From Chitinophaga sp. LS1 (lineage in GTDB: Bacteria > Bacteroidota > Bacteroidia > Chitinophagales > Chitinophagaceae): a stretch of 64,000 nucleotides of DNA. Below, in pieces: positions 23,834 to 33,796 of the stretch. The position numbers and the translations under genes are program-made. The stretch's first letter is position 1, and every line of letters begins with the position of its first letter. Under the pieces are notes generated by a model. The model was not told where the DNA came from. It was given only the letters and a program-made list of their open reading frames with translations, and ran no database searches. Where the stretch lies: assembly GCF_034274695.1 (NCBI RefSeq), contig NZ_CP128362.1, positions 6,946,501-7,010,500 of the forward strand. Reading direction: 5' to 3'.

Positions 23834-26236
23834 ATGAAGATAAAGACACTCATCATCGCAACGACTGGATTTTGTAGCACCCTCCAGGCACAGGTGAAAA
23901 AAGATTATCCCATACAGCCTGTGGCCTTCACACAGGTAAAGGTCTCCGACAATTTCTGGGCACCCAAGATCAGGGTGAATGCAGAAGTAACGATTCCCTA
24001 TACCCTGGAACAATGTCGCAAGACAGGCCGCATCGACAATTTCAGACGTGCCGCCCATACCATTCCCGGCGATTCTATGACGGAATATACATTTGACGAT
24101 ACGGATCTGTACAAAGTGATTGAAGGAGCTTCGTATGGTTTGCAGGTGAAAAAGAACCCCGAACTGGAAAAGTACCTCGATTCACTGATTGCTATTATCG
24201 GCGCTGCACAGGAAAAAGATGGTTATTTATATACTTTCCGTACCGTACACTCCGCGCATCCGCATCCATGGATGGGCACGAAGAGATGGGAAATGGAAGA
24301 AGACCTGAGTCATGAACTGTACAATGCCGGTCATCTGTACGAGGCCGCTGTGGCACATTATCAGGCTACTGGCAAAAAGACATTATTGAATATTGCTATC
24401 AAAAACGCAGACCTGCTGGTGAAAACTTTCGGCTATGGCAAAGAAGAAAAATGGCCCGGCCACCAGATCGTAGAAACAGGTCTGACAAAATTATACCGTG
24501 TCACCGGCGATACTGCCTATCTGCATCTGGCAAAGTTCTTCCTCGATGTACGAGGTCCCGGATCTCCATATAGCGGTGAATACAACCAGTCTTTTACAAA
24601 AGTAGTAGATCAGCACGAAGCCAAAGGTCATGCCGTAAGAGCTACCTATATGTACACCGGCATGGCAGATGTAGCTGCACTCACAGGTGATCAGCAATAC
24701 CTGCATGCCATCGATGATATCTGGAATGATGTGGTAGATAAAAAGCTCTACATTACCGGAGGCATTGGTGCTACCGGCAATGGCGAAGCATTTGGACAGG
24801 CATACGAACTTCCAAATATGAGTGCTTATGCTGAGACCTGCGCTGCTATCGCGAACGTATACTGGAATAGCAGGATGTTCCTGCTGCATGGCGATGCGAA
24901 ATATATCGATGTACTGGAACGTACTTTATACAATGGATTATTATCTGGTGTATCTCTTTCAGGAGATCGGTTCTTTTATCCGAATCCATTAGCGTCTATG
25001 GGACAGCATCAAAGAAGTGCGTGGTTTGGTTGTGCCTGTTGTATTTCAAATATGACGCGATTCCTACCTTCTATGCCCGGATATATTTACGCCCAGAACC
25101 AAAACAATCTCTATATAAATCTCTTTGCTGGTAATACAGCTTCTATTAAATTACCGGTTGGTGCTGTTCAGATCACACAAACCACCAATTACCCATGGGA
25201 TGGACAGGTCGATATTGCAGTGGCACCTGCCAAAGCAGCGAACTTTGCACTGCATATCCGTATTCCTGAATGGGCAAAAGGCTCCCCTGTACCGGGCAAC
25301 TTATATTACGATGCAGATAGTGCCAGTCTGCCTAAACTGGCCATCCTGCTAAATGGTAAACCTGCTACTTACAAAATGGAAAAAGGGTTTGCTGTCATTA
25401 CCCGTAACTGGAAAGCAGGTGATAAAATAAGACTTGACTTTCCCATGAGCGTACAAAAGATTATGGCCAACGATCAGGTAGTTGCTGATAGAAAACGATT
25501 CGCCCTGGAACGTGGTCCTATCATGTATTGCCTGGAAGGCCCGGATAATAAAGATGCCACTGTACAAAATATTGTCGTAGATAAAAATGCTACTGTGAAT
25601 GCTGTTTATAAACCTGATATGCTGAACGGTGTAACCGTATTACAGATGAATGGTAGCTCTTCCAGCCGGCAGTTAAACAGCGATCAACTCATTACATCCA
25701 CTCAAACAGTAACAGCTATTCCATACTACGCATGGGCAAATCGTGGTCCCGGTGAAATGGCTGTATGGATTCCTTTCGAAGCCTCTGCGGCAAGACCAAA
25801 GCCAGCTCCAACCATTGCCTCCAAAGCAAAAGTAAGTGCGGGCATAAAAAACAAACGGATGTTCATGGCACTGAATGATCAGTACGATCCACTGGATTCT
25901 CATGACAACAGTTCACTCTATCTACATTGGTGGCCAAAACAGGATACGCTGGAATGGGTGCAGTACGATTTCGATCAGGCGTATACAATTTCCAGTTCTA
26001 AAGTATACTGGTATGATGACGGACCTTTTGGTGGATGTCGTATTCCTGTATCCTGGAAACTCTATTATAAAAAAGGTGATGAATGGATACCTGTCGTAAA
26101 TAAAACACCTTACGAAATAGCAAAAGACAAATACAATAGCGTAACTTTTGAACCTGTGAACACTACCGCCTTAAGGCTGGAAGTACAGTTGCCAAAAGAC
26201 AATTCATCAGGTATTCATGAATGGAGTGTACAATGA
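23834..26236 (+). CDS. GH127 (DUF1680) beta-L-arabinofuranosidase-like enzyme
   Basis: An 800-residue exported enzyme with the signal peptide 'MKIKTLIIATTGFCSTLQAQ'. The (alpha/alpha)6 barrel spans about 30-420. E334 and C336 in 'AETCAAIA', with C402 and C403 in 'FGCACCISN', match the zinc ligands and Cys nucleophile of the characterised GH127 enzyme HypBA1, so the active site looks complete. A beta-sandwich region follows, and the C-terminus (~700-800, 'SSKVYWYDDGPFGGCRIPVS') resembles a discoidin-type module. The likely substrate is beta-L-arabinofuranoside or a related sugar. It lies beside, but on the far side of a terminator from, the SusCD locus. Confidence 0.9.
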   Translation: MKIKTLIIATTGFCSTLQAQVKKDYPIQPVAFTQVKVSDNFWAPKIRVNAEVTIPYTLEQCRKTGRIDNFRRAAHTIPGDSMTEYTFDDTDLYKVIEGASYGLQVKKNPELEKYLDSLIAIIGAAQEKDGYLYTFRTVHSAHPHPWMGTKRWEMEEDLSHELYNAGHLYEAAVAHYQATGKKTLLNIAIKNADLLVKTFGYGKEEKWPGHQIVETGLTKLYRVTGDTAYLHLAKFFLDVRGPGSPYSGEYNQSFTKVVDQHEAKGHAVRATYMYTGMADVAALTGDQQYLHAIDDIWNDVVDKKLYITGGIGATGNGEAFGQAYELPNMSAYAETCAAIANVYWNSRMFLLHGDAKYIDVLERTLYNGLLSGVSLSGDRFFYPNPLASMGQHQRSAWFGCACCISNMTRFLPSMPGYIYAQNQNNLYINLFAGNTASIKLPVGAVQITQTTNYPWDGQVDIAVAPAKAANFALHIRIPEWAKGSPVPGNLYYDADSASLPKLAILLNGKPATYKMEKGFAVITRNWKAGDKIRLDFPMSVQKIMANDQVVADRKRFALERGPIMYCLEGPDNKDATVQNIVVDKNATVNAVYKPDMLNGVTVLQMNGSSSSRQLNSDQLITSTQTVTAIPYYAWANRGPGEMAVWIPFEASAARPKPAPTIASKAKVSAGIKNKRMFMALNDQYDPLDSHDNSSLYLHWWPKQDTLEWVQYDFDQAYTISSSKVYWYDDGPFGGCRIPVSWKLYYKKGDEWIPVVNKTPYEIAKDKYNSVTFEPVNTTALRLEVQLPKDNSSGIHEWSVQ

Positions 26237-26297
26237 TAAGAACCCTTGCACTATTCATCATCTGCACCTTTGCACAAAGCTGCTATCAGTATACCAT

Positions 26298-26319
26298 CAC
26301 CCTTTCTCCGGAAAGGGTG
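26298..26319 (+). terminator. Intrinsic terminator of the GH127 gene
   Basis: A perfect 9-bp stem CACCCTTTC/GAAAGGGTG with a TCCG tetraloop, followed by CATGTTTTTCTTT. It lies 62 nt past the stop. Confidence 0.85.
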
Positions 26320-26441
26320 CATGTTTTTCTTTCAGTAAAAGGTAATCAGGCTGACTCACTGGCATTCAATTAGATTGCCACAGTGTTTGCAATGCATTGG
26401 ATAAAATATTAGGGATATTTACGAACATACAATATCCAGGG

Positions 26442-27008
26442 CTAAAACAAAAATATAGATATCACCTTCAGCATCGTCCTCAAATGATGCAATGCATAGG
26501 TAATCTGATTCTCAACCGTCCTCTTCGAAATTCCTAACTTCCCCGCTATCTGGTCGTTCGACAAATGTTCCTGTCTGCTCAGTAAAAACACCTCCCTGCA
26601 CCGCTTCGGCAACCTCCGCACAAACTCCTCCACACTATCCTCCAGTTCCTGTCGCGACAACTGCTGATACCCCTCATTCTGAACAGCATAATCATCCAAC
26701 TGCCCGATATCCTCATTAAACGACAATGGCTTCACCTTCTCCTTCTTCAAATGTTTGTACACATGATACCGCCCCGCCGCCTTTAAATACGCCGAGAAAG
26801 AAAGTATTTCTAATTGTTCTCTCTTTAACCAGATATTCAGGAAAATGTCGTGGGTGATTTCTTTACTGACTTCCCTGTCCTTTAAATGGAAAAATACAGT
26901 TGTGTATACAGACTGCCAATGCTTCTTAAAGAAGTAAGAAAAAGCAACCTGATCCCCCTTTAATATGGACTCCCAAAGTTCATGGTCTGATAAATGGCCT
27001 AAGCACAT
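26442..27008 (-). CDS. ECF sigma factor linked to the first SusC/SusD locus
   Basis: A 188-residue sigma-70 factor of the SusC-associated type when started at 27008 ('MCLGHLSDHELWESILKGD'). The longer frame to 27083 adds unconserved residues. Region 2 is 'AFSYFFKKHWQSVYTTVFFH' through 'ITHDIFLNIWLKRE', and region 4 is 'LSRQEHLSNDQIAGKLGISK' followed by 'RTVENQ'. It is divergent from the FecR anti-sigma gene with about 160 nt between, which is less usual than the sigma-then-FecR order. In known systems a substrate-loaded SusC signals through FecR to release this sigma factor. Confidence 0.88.
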   Translation of the reverse strand: MCLGHLSDHELWESILKGDQVAFSYFFKKHWQSVYTTVFFHLKDREVSKEITHDIFLNIWLKREQLEILSFSAYLKAAGRYHVYKHLKKEKVKPLSFNEDIGQLDDYAVQNEGYQQLSRQELEDSVEEFVRRLPKRCREVFLLSRQEHLSNDQIAGKLGISKRTVENQITYALHHLRTMLKVISIFLF

Positions 27009-27168
27009 GATAAATGGACATAACGTAGTGTGGATTAAAGGTAACAATTTGCCAGAGATTATTCTTTTTTTTTCCGGCCCCACCCGTCTTCAAAAAATAT
27101 TTTTCAAATTTATGTGTGTGAGTCCCCAAAAGGGTCTCTAGTTTATCAGATACCTATAAATCAAACAA

Positions 27169-28305
27169 ATGAGTCCACGGGAATTCTTTTTGCTATACGA
27201 AAAACTGTTATCAGGCACAATCACAGCCGAAGAAAAACTACGACTACAGGAATATACCGACCAAATGGAAGCGGAAGAACACCCCTGGCAAGCTGAAATG
27301 GGTGACAAAACCGAAATAGAAAACGAATTACACGCACTGCTCGAACAGGAGATCAAACCTAAAAAACGAACCGGCATCAGGACACTGACCACTATTCTCA
27401 CAGCTGCTGCTGCTTTTACCGGCCTCTTCATCCTACTTTCATCCATCTATAAAAACAATCCAACCCTGCCGCCATCAACGCTAAAAAACCTTGCATCCAA
27501 CAAGGTGACGCCCGGCTGCAATAAGGCTATCCTGACCCTCGCAGACGGCTCCTCTATCACGCTGGACAGCGCAGGGGCAGGTTCCCTGACCACAAAAAAC
27601 GGTGTAATCATTAAACAGGTTCAAAATGGACTCATAGAATATAACGACAAAACTGGCAGTAGCGCCACCTCCTGGAGCACGATCGCCACCCCTACCGGTG
27701 GACAATACCAGATCGTACTCGAAGACGGTACCAAAGCATGGCTCAACGCCACTTCCTCCCTTCGATTCCCAACTACCTTCAGGAACAATGAAAGGACAGT
27801 GGAAATAAGCGGGGAAGTATATTTTGAAATTGCAACAAACGAATCCAAACCATTTAAGGTAAACTTCGACGGCAACACCATTACAGTACTGGGCACACAC
27901 TTCAACGTCATGGCTTACAAAGACGAGGCGAAAAGTAAAGTGACCCTGCTGCAAGGCGCTGTCAAAGTGAACAACCACTCAGGCGAACAATTACTGAAAC
28001 CGGGTATGCAGGCACAAATGACTGACTCAAACACCCGGATCACCACCTGCAAAGCAAACTTAGAAGAAGTCATAGCCTGGAAAAACGGCTACTTTACTTT
28101 TGACCATGAAAACATACAAAGCATTATGCGAAAACTTGCACGCTGGTATGACGTAAGGGTAAATTACCAAGGTGATATGAACGGAAAGATCTTTTCCGGC
28201 ACTATTTCACGTTTTGATAATATTTCGGAAGTACTCAGCATGATCGAACTCACCGGCACCATCCACTTCAGGATTCAGGGAAGGGAGCTGACGGTGTTAC
28301 CTTAA
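27169..28305 (+). CDS. FecR-family anti-sigma factor
   Basis: A 378-residue inner-membrane regulator. The cytoplasmic N-terminus (1-70) includes 'FLLYEKLLSGTITAEEKLRL', the TM helix lies at ~72-92 ('TILTAAAAFTGLFILLSSIY'), and the periplasmic FecR domain at ~170-270 has 'TPTGGQYQIVLEDGTKAWLN' and 'FEIATNESKPFKVNFDG'. The C-terminal DUF4974-like domain has 'NIQSIMRKLARWYDVRVNYQ'. It would hold the divergent sigma factor and respond to the SusC N-terminal domain. It precedes SusC by 107 nt in the same direction. Confidence 0.92.
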   Translation: MSPREFFLLYEKLLSGTITAEEKLRLQEYTDQMEAEEHPWQAEMGDKTEIENELHALLEQEIKPKKRTGIRTLTTILTAAAAFTGLFILLSSIYKNNPTLPPSTLKNLASNKVTPGCNKAILTLADGSSITLDSAGAGSLTTKNGVIIKQVQNGLIEYNDKTGSSATSWSTIATPTGGQYQIVLEDGTKAWLNATSSLRFPTTFRNNERTVEISGEVYFEIATNESKPFKVNFDGNTITVLGTHFNVMAYKDEAKSKVTLLQGAVKVNNHSGEQLLKPGMQAQMTDSNTRITTCKANLEEVIAWKNGYFTFDHENIQSIMRKLARWYDVRVNYQGDMNGKIFSGTISRFDNISEVLSMIELTGTIHFRIQGRELTVLP

Positions 28306-28412
28306 CATCATCCACTTTAATTTTTAACACAACCGGCGCAAACCCTGCACCGGTAAGGGAATTCTATTGCTAAAAAAACACACATTCATAAATTCCAACA
28401 AAACGTACATCT

Positions 28413-31400
28413 ATGCGATGCTATCTACAATTTAAAAAACCTCGGCAATTCCACGTGCCATTAAAACTGCTACTAAAAACATTTCTATTAGTTATGTTCA
28501 CCGCCCTTCAGGTACATGGTAAGGCACAAAATGTGACCATATCGGAGCGCAATGTGCCGCTGGAAAAACTCCTGATGGACCTGAAAGAACAAAGCGGTTA
28601 CAATTTTCTCTATAACGCACCCATGCTCGCCAGCGCACGCCCAGTAAGCATTTCAGTGACCAACTCTCCGATCGATGAGGTGCTGCGCCTTTGCTTCAAA
28701 GACCAGCCACTTGATTATGTGATCAAGCAGAAAACCATCATCATCAGACAAAAAGATAAACCTGCTACGCCTCCTGCTCCTCCTGCCGATATCACCATCA
28801 GCGGTAGAGTGACCAACGATGCCAACGAAGCATTGCCCGGCGTAAGCATTGGTATCAAAGGGACTTCCAGAGGCACCACCTCCGATGCCAACGGGAACTT
28901 CATTCTCCATGTGCGTAGTGAAAACGATACACTGGTATTTACTTTCATCGGCTTCTCTGCCAGAGAAGTAGTGGTAGGCAACCGTACCCGTATCGATATT
29001 AAATTATCTGCTGAAAACAAGTCCCTGGGGGAAGTGGTAGTGGTAGGTTACGGTCAGCAAACAAAAGCAACCGTAACAGGTGCGGTAGCTGCCATTAAAA
29101 GCGCTGACATCGTCCGCACCAAAAACGAAAACGTAACCAACATGCTGACAGGTAAACTGGCCGGCGTACGTATCGTACAGAAATCTTCCGAACCCGGTAC
29201 CTTCAACAATACCTTCGATATTCGTGGCATGGGCGATGCGTTGATCATTATCGATGGTATCCCCCGCGATAACATGTCCCGCCTGAACCCTGACGATGTG
29301 GAAAGCATCTCTGTGCTGAAAGACGCGTCTGCAGCGGTATACGGGGTACGCGCGGCAAACGGCGTGGTGCTCATCACAACTAAAAAAGGAAAGGCGGGTA
29401 CCAACGTCATCAACTACAACGCTAACTTCGGTATTCAAACCCCGATCGGCTCTCCGAAAAGCACCAGCGCTGCCGACTGGATGACCCTCGCAAATGAGAA
29501 ATCCATGCATAACCAGAACGGTGGTACACTCCGCTACTCCCTCGACGAAGTAGAAGCCTACAGAAACGGTACCAAACAAGGTACTGACTGGTACAAAGCC
29601 GTAATCAGGCCATCTGCACCTATGTCTCAGCACAACCTGAGCACCAGTGGCGGTTCTGACAGGGTACAGTACTATGCATCTCTCGGTTACCTTTCTCAGG
29701 AATCTTTCCTGCGGAGTAACAGCAACAGCTACAAACGTTACAACTTACGCTCTAACGTAACAGGCCGGATCACTGATCGTTTGAAAGCTGACTTCCAGCT
29801 GAACGGTATCTTCGACGAGTCCAACAAGAACTACGAATCCACCGACTGGATCATCCGCTCTATGGAAAGATCTGCTGCTATTCAGCCAATTTATTCCAAT
29901 GACAATCACGACTACCTGCAGGTTGGTTCTGTAGACGGTTCCAACCCTGTAGCCATGGCAGACGCTAACCAGTCTGGTTACAGAAAATATGGCAACAAAT
30001 GGTTCCAGTCTAACGTGAGCCTGGAATACGATGTTCCCGGCATCACAGGTCTGCGTGCAAAAGGTATGTTCGGTTACGACTATCAGTTACTCGACAACAA
30101 GATCTATAAAAAACAATACAACCTCTACAACTACGATGACGCGACCGAATCTTATAACGCAACTACCAACCAGAGTCCCAGCAACATCCGCAGGGAATTC
30201 TATACCAAGCAATCCATCCTTACTCAGTTCTCACTGAACTACATGCGTACCTTCAACGAAGTGCATAATGTGAGCGTCCTTGCTTTGGTAGAAGGTCAGC
30301 ACCGTCAGGGAGATAACATCTTTGCAGCCCGTGATCTTTCTCTGGCACTGGATCAGCTCTCCGCAGGTAACAGTGATAACCAGCAGGGTAGCATGTCTAC
30401 CAACAGCGCTGACCTGTATGACTATGCAAACATTGGTTATGTAGGTAAGGCTAACTATAACTACAAAGGCAAGTACCTCGCAGAGTTCGGGTTCCGTTAT
30501 GATGGTTCCTCCCGCTTTGATGCTGCTCACCGCTGGGGCTTCTTCCCTTCTGGTTCCGTGGGTTGGCGCTTTACAGATGAAAACTTCTGGAAAAACCTGG
30601 ATGTAAAATTCATCGACAACGCCAAGTTCCGTGCATCATATGGTGTGCTGGGTGATGACAACGCTTCTACCTATCAATACCTGAATGGTTACACATATCC
30701 TGCAGGTGGCGATAATAACAACCTCCCAGGTGGTTCTGTATTCGATGGTACTTATGTGAACAGCTCTGTAAGTACTGGTATCGCGAACAAAAATATTACA
30801 TGGTATACTGCGAAAACATTTGACGTAGGCCTGGACCTCAATACCAAAAACGGTATGTTCGGTTTGATCGTAGACTACTTCCAGCGTAAGCGTAGTGGCT
30901 TGCTGGCCACCCGCAGTGTAAGTCTGCCTTCAGTCGTAGGCGCTGCACTGCCTCAGGAAAACCTGAATGGCGATATGACCCGTGGTATCGATATCGAAGT
31001 CACACATCACTACAAAATTGGTGAAGTGAGCTATAATGTAAGAGGTACTTTCGGTTTCACCCGCACACAATATACTTATCAGGAAGTAGGTAAATATGGT
31101 AACAATTACAACGAATGGAGAAGCAATAACAACAACCGCTACTCTGATATGGTATGGGGTTTCAAAGGCATTGGCCAGTTCCAGAGCTACGAAGAAATAG
31201 CCAATAGCAAAGTGAAATATGACCAGGGTACACTGCCCGGCGACTATAAATACGAAGATACCAATGGTGACGGCATCATCTCTGACCTTGACTTACAGCC
31301 TATCAGCTATAGCGGCAGACCGATGTTCTCCTATGGCCTGACACTGGATGCGAGCTGGAAAGGATTTGACCTGGCTATGCTGTTCCAGGGTGCTGCCAAA

Positions 31401-31823
31401 GTATATGTAAACTATGTTGAGATCTTAGCAGAGCCTATCTGGGGATCCAATTATTCCAACGCACTTGAAATGTTTATGGACAGATGGCATCCTCAGGATC
31501 CAACTGCCAACCCTTACGATCCTAATACTAAATGGGTGAAAGGTAAATACGCTTACACAGGCACCGTGGCAAGAGGCAACTCTACATTCTCTTATTTCAA
31601 TGCCAGCTACCTCCGTCTGAAAACGGTTGAGTTAGGCTACACCTTACCGGTATCCCTGCTGAAACGTGCAGGTATCAAAGGTGCGAGAGTGTATTGCAAC
31701 ATCTACAACGCCCACACCTGGTCAAGCATGAAATTCATTGATCCGGAACATCCTGCTGACAGTTATGGTAACGTATATCCGCTGAACCGTACCTACAACA
31801 TGGGCTTCACCATCAATCTTTAA
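28413..31823 (+). CDS. SusC/RagA TonB-dependent outer-membrane transporter (locus 1)
   Basis: A 1136-residue transporter with a long signal region ending 'MFTALQVHGKAQ' (~residue 39). A secretin/TonB STN signalling domain follows ('LEKLLMDLKEQSGYNFLYN'), then a CarboxypepD_reg-like domain ('ISGRVTNDANEALPGVSIGI', ~125-205). The TonB plug begins about 215 and has 'FDIRGMGDALIIIDGIPRDN' and the SusC signature 'ISVLKDASAAVYGVRAANGV'. The beta-barrel runs to the C-terminal 'YPLNRTYNMGFTINL'. It imports oligosaccharides with the SusD partner. The STN domain agrees with the adjacent sigma/FecR pair. Confidence 0.95.
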   Translation: MRCYLQFKKPRQFHVPLKLLLKTFLLVMFTALQVHGKAQNVTISERNVPLEKLLMDLKEQSGYNFLYNAPMLASARPVSISVTNSPIDEVLRLCFKDQPLDYVIKQKTIIIRQKDKPATPPAPPADITISGRVTNDANEALPGVSIGIKGTSRGTTSDANGNFILHVRSENDTLVFTFIGFSAREVVVGNRTRIDIKLSAENKSLGEVVVVGYGQQTKATVTGAVAAIKSADIVRTKNENVTNMLTGKLAGVRIVQKSSEPGTFNNTFDIRGMGDALIIIDGIPRDNMSRLNPDDVESISVLKDASAAVYGVRAANGVVLITTKKGKAGTNVINYNANFGIQTPIGSPKSTSAADWMTLANEKSMHNQNGGTLRYSLDEVEAYRNGTKQGTDWYKAVIRPSAPMSQHNLSTSGGSDRVQYYASLGYLSQESFLRSNSNSYKRYNLRSNVTGRITDRLKADFQLNGIFDESNKNYESTDWIIRSMERSAAIQPIYSNDNHDYLQVGSVDGSNPVAMADANQSGYRKYGNKWFQSNVSLEYDVPGITGLRAKGMFGYDYQLLDNKIYKKQYNLYNYDDATESYNATTNQSPSNIRREFYTKQSILTQFSLNYMRTFNEVHNVSVLALVEGQHRQGDNIFAARDLSLALDQLSAGNSDNQQGSMSTNSADLYDYANIGYVGKANYNYKGKYLAEFGFRYDGSSRFDAAHRWGFFPSGSVGWRFTDENFWKNLDVKFIDNAKFRASYGVLGDDNASTYQYLNGYTYPAGGDNNNLPGGSVFDGTYVNSSVSTGIANKNITWYTAKTFDVGLDLNTKNGMFGLIVDYFQRKRSGLLATRSVSLPSVVGAALPQENLNGDMTRGIDIEVTHHYKIGEVSYNVRGTFGFTRTQYTYQEVGKYGNNYNEWRSNNNNRYSDMVWGFKGIGQFQSYEEIANSKVKYDQGTLPGDYKYEDTNGDGIISDLDLQPISYSGRPMFSYGLTLDASWKGFDLAMLFQGAAKVYVNYVEILAEPIWGSNYSNALEMFMDRWHPQDPTANPYDPNTKWVKGKYAYTGTVARGNSTFSYFNASYLRLKTVELGYTLPVSLLKRAGIKGARVYCNIYNAHTWSSMKFIDPEHPADSYGNVYPLNRTYNMGFTINL

Positions 31824-31834
31824 TTCTTGTGATT

Positions 31835-33775
31835 ATGAAAAAGTTTAAATATATACTACCATTCATACTGGGTTTTTCGCTCTTTTCCTGTACCAAACTG
31901 GATATCTCTCCAACCAATATCATCCAGGACGGTGATATCTTCGGTTCAGAAGCAGGTATCAATTCCTACATGGCAAGGATCTACAGCGAAATGCCGATCG
32001 AAGATTTCCGTTATAGTCCCAACTATCTGTTCAATCACTTCTGGGTACTACAGGTACCAGGTACGATGTCAGGCGAAGCATTGTGCCGCGAAGTAGGTGG
32101 TGCTAAGAACGAGTCTACATCTACAGATTATGGCGATACATGGAGCGATCTTTACACCGTGATCAGGGAATGCAATTACTTCCTGGAAAACATTAAAAAC
32201 TACCAAAGCAGTTATTCTACTGCCAAGGTGGCCCAGTTCAAAGGGGAAGCTTACTTTATACGTGCCTTCACTTACTATGCACTGGTAAAACGCTATGGTG
32301 GCGTACCGTTGGTAACACGTGTACTGAACTATCCATCAGAATCCATCTCAGATGTAGACATCGCACGCTCTTCAGAGGAAGATACCTGGAAACTGGTGGG
32401 TGCCGATTATGATAGTGCGATTGCTTTATTACCAGCTACCAACCAGGTAGGTCGTGCCAATAAATATGCGGCGTATGCTATGAAGGCGAGAGCCATGGTG
32501 CACGCGGGATCTATTGCAAAATACAATACAAACTCATACATCGTAGGGGGTATTCGCCTCTGTGGCATGAGTACTGACCTGGCAAAAGATTTCTATACAC
32601 AGGCTTACAATGCAGCACTGGCGGTAGATGCAGGTGGTTATTCCCTGTATATGAATGAATGGGCGTCTGGTGATAAAACCGCTCAGTACACCAACTATAA
32701 AAATATCTTCTCCAAAGCCAGCAGTTCAGAAGCGATCTTTGTAAAACAATATAGCTATCCTGAAAGTGTACATGGTTATGATGCATACAATGTACCTGCT
32801 CAATATAAAGGTGCAAACGGTTATTCTTCTGAGACCAATCCTACCCTGAATTTCGTAGAAATGTTCGATGGTATTCCTAAAGATGGAAACGGACATGTAG
32901 ATGTATACAACAGCAATGGTACTTACAAACTCTATGACAGCACCATGCAGTTTTTTGCAGATGCAGAGCCTCGTCTCAGAGCGACAGTTATCTTACCGAA
33001 CGATCAGTTCAAAGGCACTGCCTGTCAGATATGGAGAGGTATTTATACCGGTGCATCCACGTCATCTATAGCCCGCCTTATTCCTGAAGGCAGTACGACC
33101 AAGTATGAAAATTCATCCAGCGCTTCTCAGTTAGTCACCTCTTCCAGTGGTAGTCAGACGGCATATACACTGCACGATGGTACTAAAATGAATCCTGCTG
33201 GTGCAGCGGGTGTATTTTATGGAGATAACACCTGCGCTATGTCCGGCTTCACCATCCGCAAATGGTTGAATGAAGGGATGGCACAGGAAGAAGTACTGGA
33301 AAACAGATCTGCACAACCATGGATTGAAATGCGCTATGCAGAGGTATTACTGATCCGTGCAGAAGCTGCAGCAGAACTGGCTACGCTGGGTACAGCCGAT
33401 TACCTGAATGATGCCTATACCAGCATTGACAAGATCAGAACCCGTGCAGGTGCAGATCTGTTATCAGGTATAGAAAAAGCATCTCCCGATGCATTCATCA
33501 GTGCAGTACGCAAAGAACGTCGTAAAGAACTGGCCTTCGAAAACAAAGTATGGTGGGATTTAAAACGTTGGAGAGTGATTGCAACCGAACAGTCCAATAC
33601 CCGCTGGCGTACACTGATGCCGTTTTATGCTGATAATGCCGGCAAATGGTTCTTCGATGCACGCTATGATGAAAGGGGTAGTACGTTCACATTTGATACG
33701 CGCTGGTACTACCAGGAACTGCCGGGGGCAGCGATTACAACCAGTACTAAGGTGGTGCAGAATTCAGGCTATTAA
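31835..33775 (+). CDS. SusD/RagB-family nutrient-binding lipoprotein (locus 1)
   Basis: A 646-residue lipoprotein; the ATG at 31835 is preferred over the in-frame GTG two codons upstream. The lipobox is 'GFSLFSCTK' with Cys19. TPR-like helices include 'FKGEAYFIRAFTYYALVKRYGGVPLV' in part, and 'QPWIEMRYAEVLLIRAEAAA' together with 'SAVRKERRKELAFENKVWWD' are the classic SusD C-terminal signatures. It starts 11 nt after the SusC stop, so the two are co-transcribed. It forms the lid on SusC that captures glycan. Confidence 0.95.
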   Translation: MKKFKYILPFILGFSLFSCTKLDISPTNIIQDGDIFGSEAGINSYMARIYSEMPIEDFRYSPNYLFNHFWVLQVPGTMSGEALCREVGGAKNESTSTDYGDTWSDLYTVIRECNYFLENIKNYQSSYSTAKVAQFKGEAYFIRAFTYYALVKRYGGVPLVTRVLNYPSESISDVDIARSSEEDTWKLVGADYDSAIALLPATNQVGRANKYAAYAMKARAMVHAGSIAKYNTNSYIVGGIRLCGMSTDLAKDFYTQAYNAALAVDAGGYSLYMNEWASGDKTAQYTNYKNIFSKASSSEAIFVKQYSYPESVHGYDAYNVPAQYKGANGYSSETNPTLNFVEMFDGIPKDGNGHVDVYNSNGTYKLYDSTMQFFADAEPRLRATVILPNDQFKGTACQIWRGIYTGASTSSIARLIPEGSTTKYENSSSASQLVTSSSGSQTAYTLHDGTKMNPAGAAGVFYGDNTCAMSGFTIRKWLNEGMAQEEVLENRSAQPWIEMRYAEVLLIRAEAAAELATLGTADYLNDAYTSIDKIRTRAGADLLSGIEKASPDAFISAVRKERRKELAFENKVWWDLKRWRVIATEQSNTRWRTLMPFYADNAGKWFFDARYDERGSTFTFDTRWYYQELPGAAITTSTKVVQNSGY

Positions 33776-33796
33776 TCTACTAAAACTTTGAAGACG

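Noticed and set aside
26233..26373. 46-residue frame overlapping the GH127 stop (ATGA) with a lipoprotein-like start 'MIRTLALFIICTFAQSC'
   Set aside because: It runs straight through the GH127 terminator hairpin at 26298-26319 and ends without a domain. It may be the start of a lost gene, but I cannot support it as a working one.
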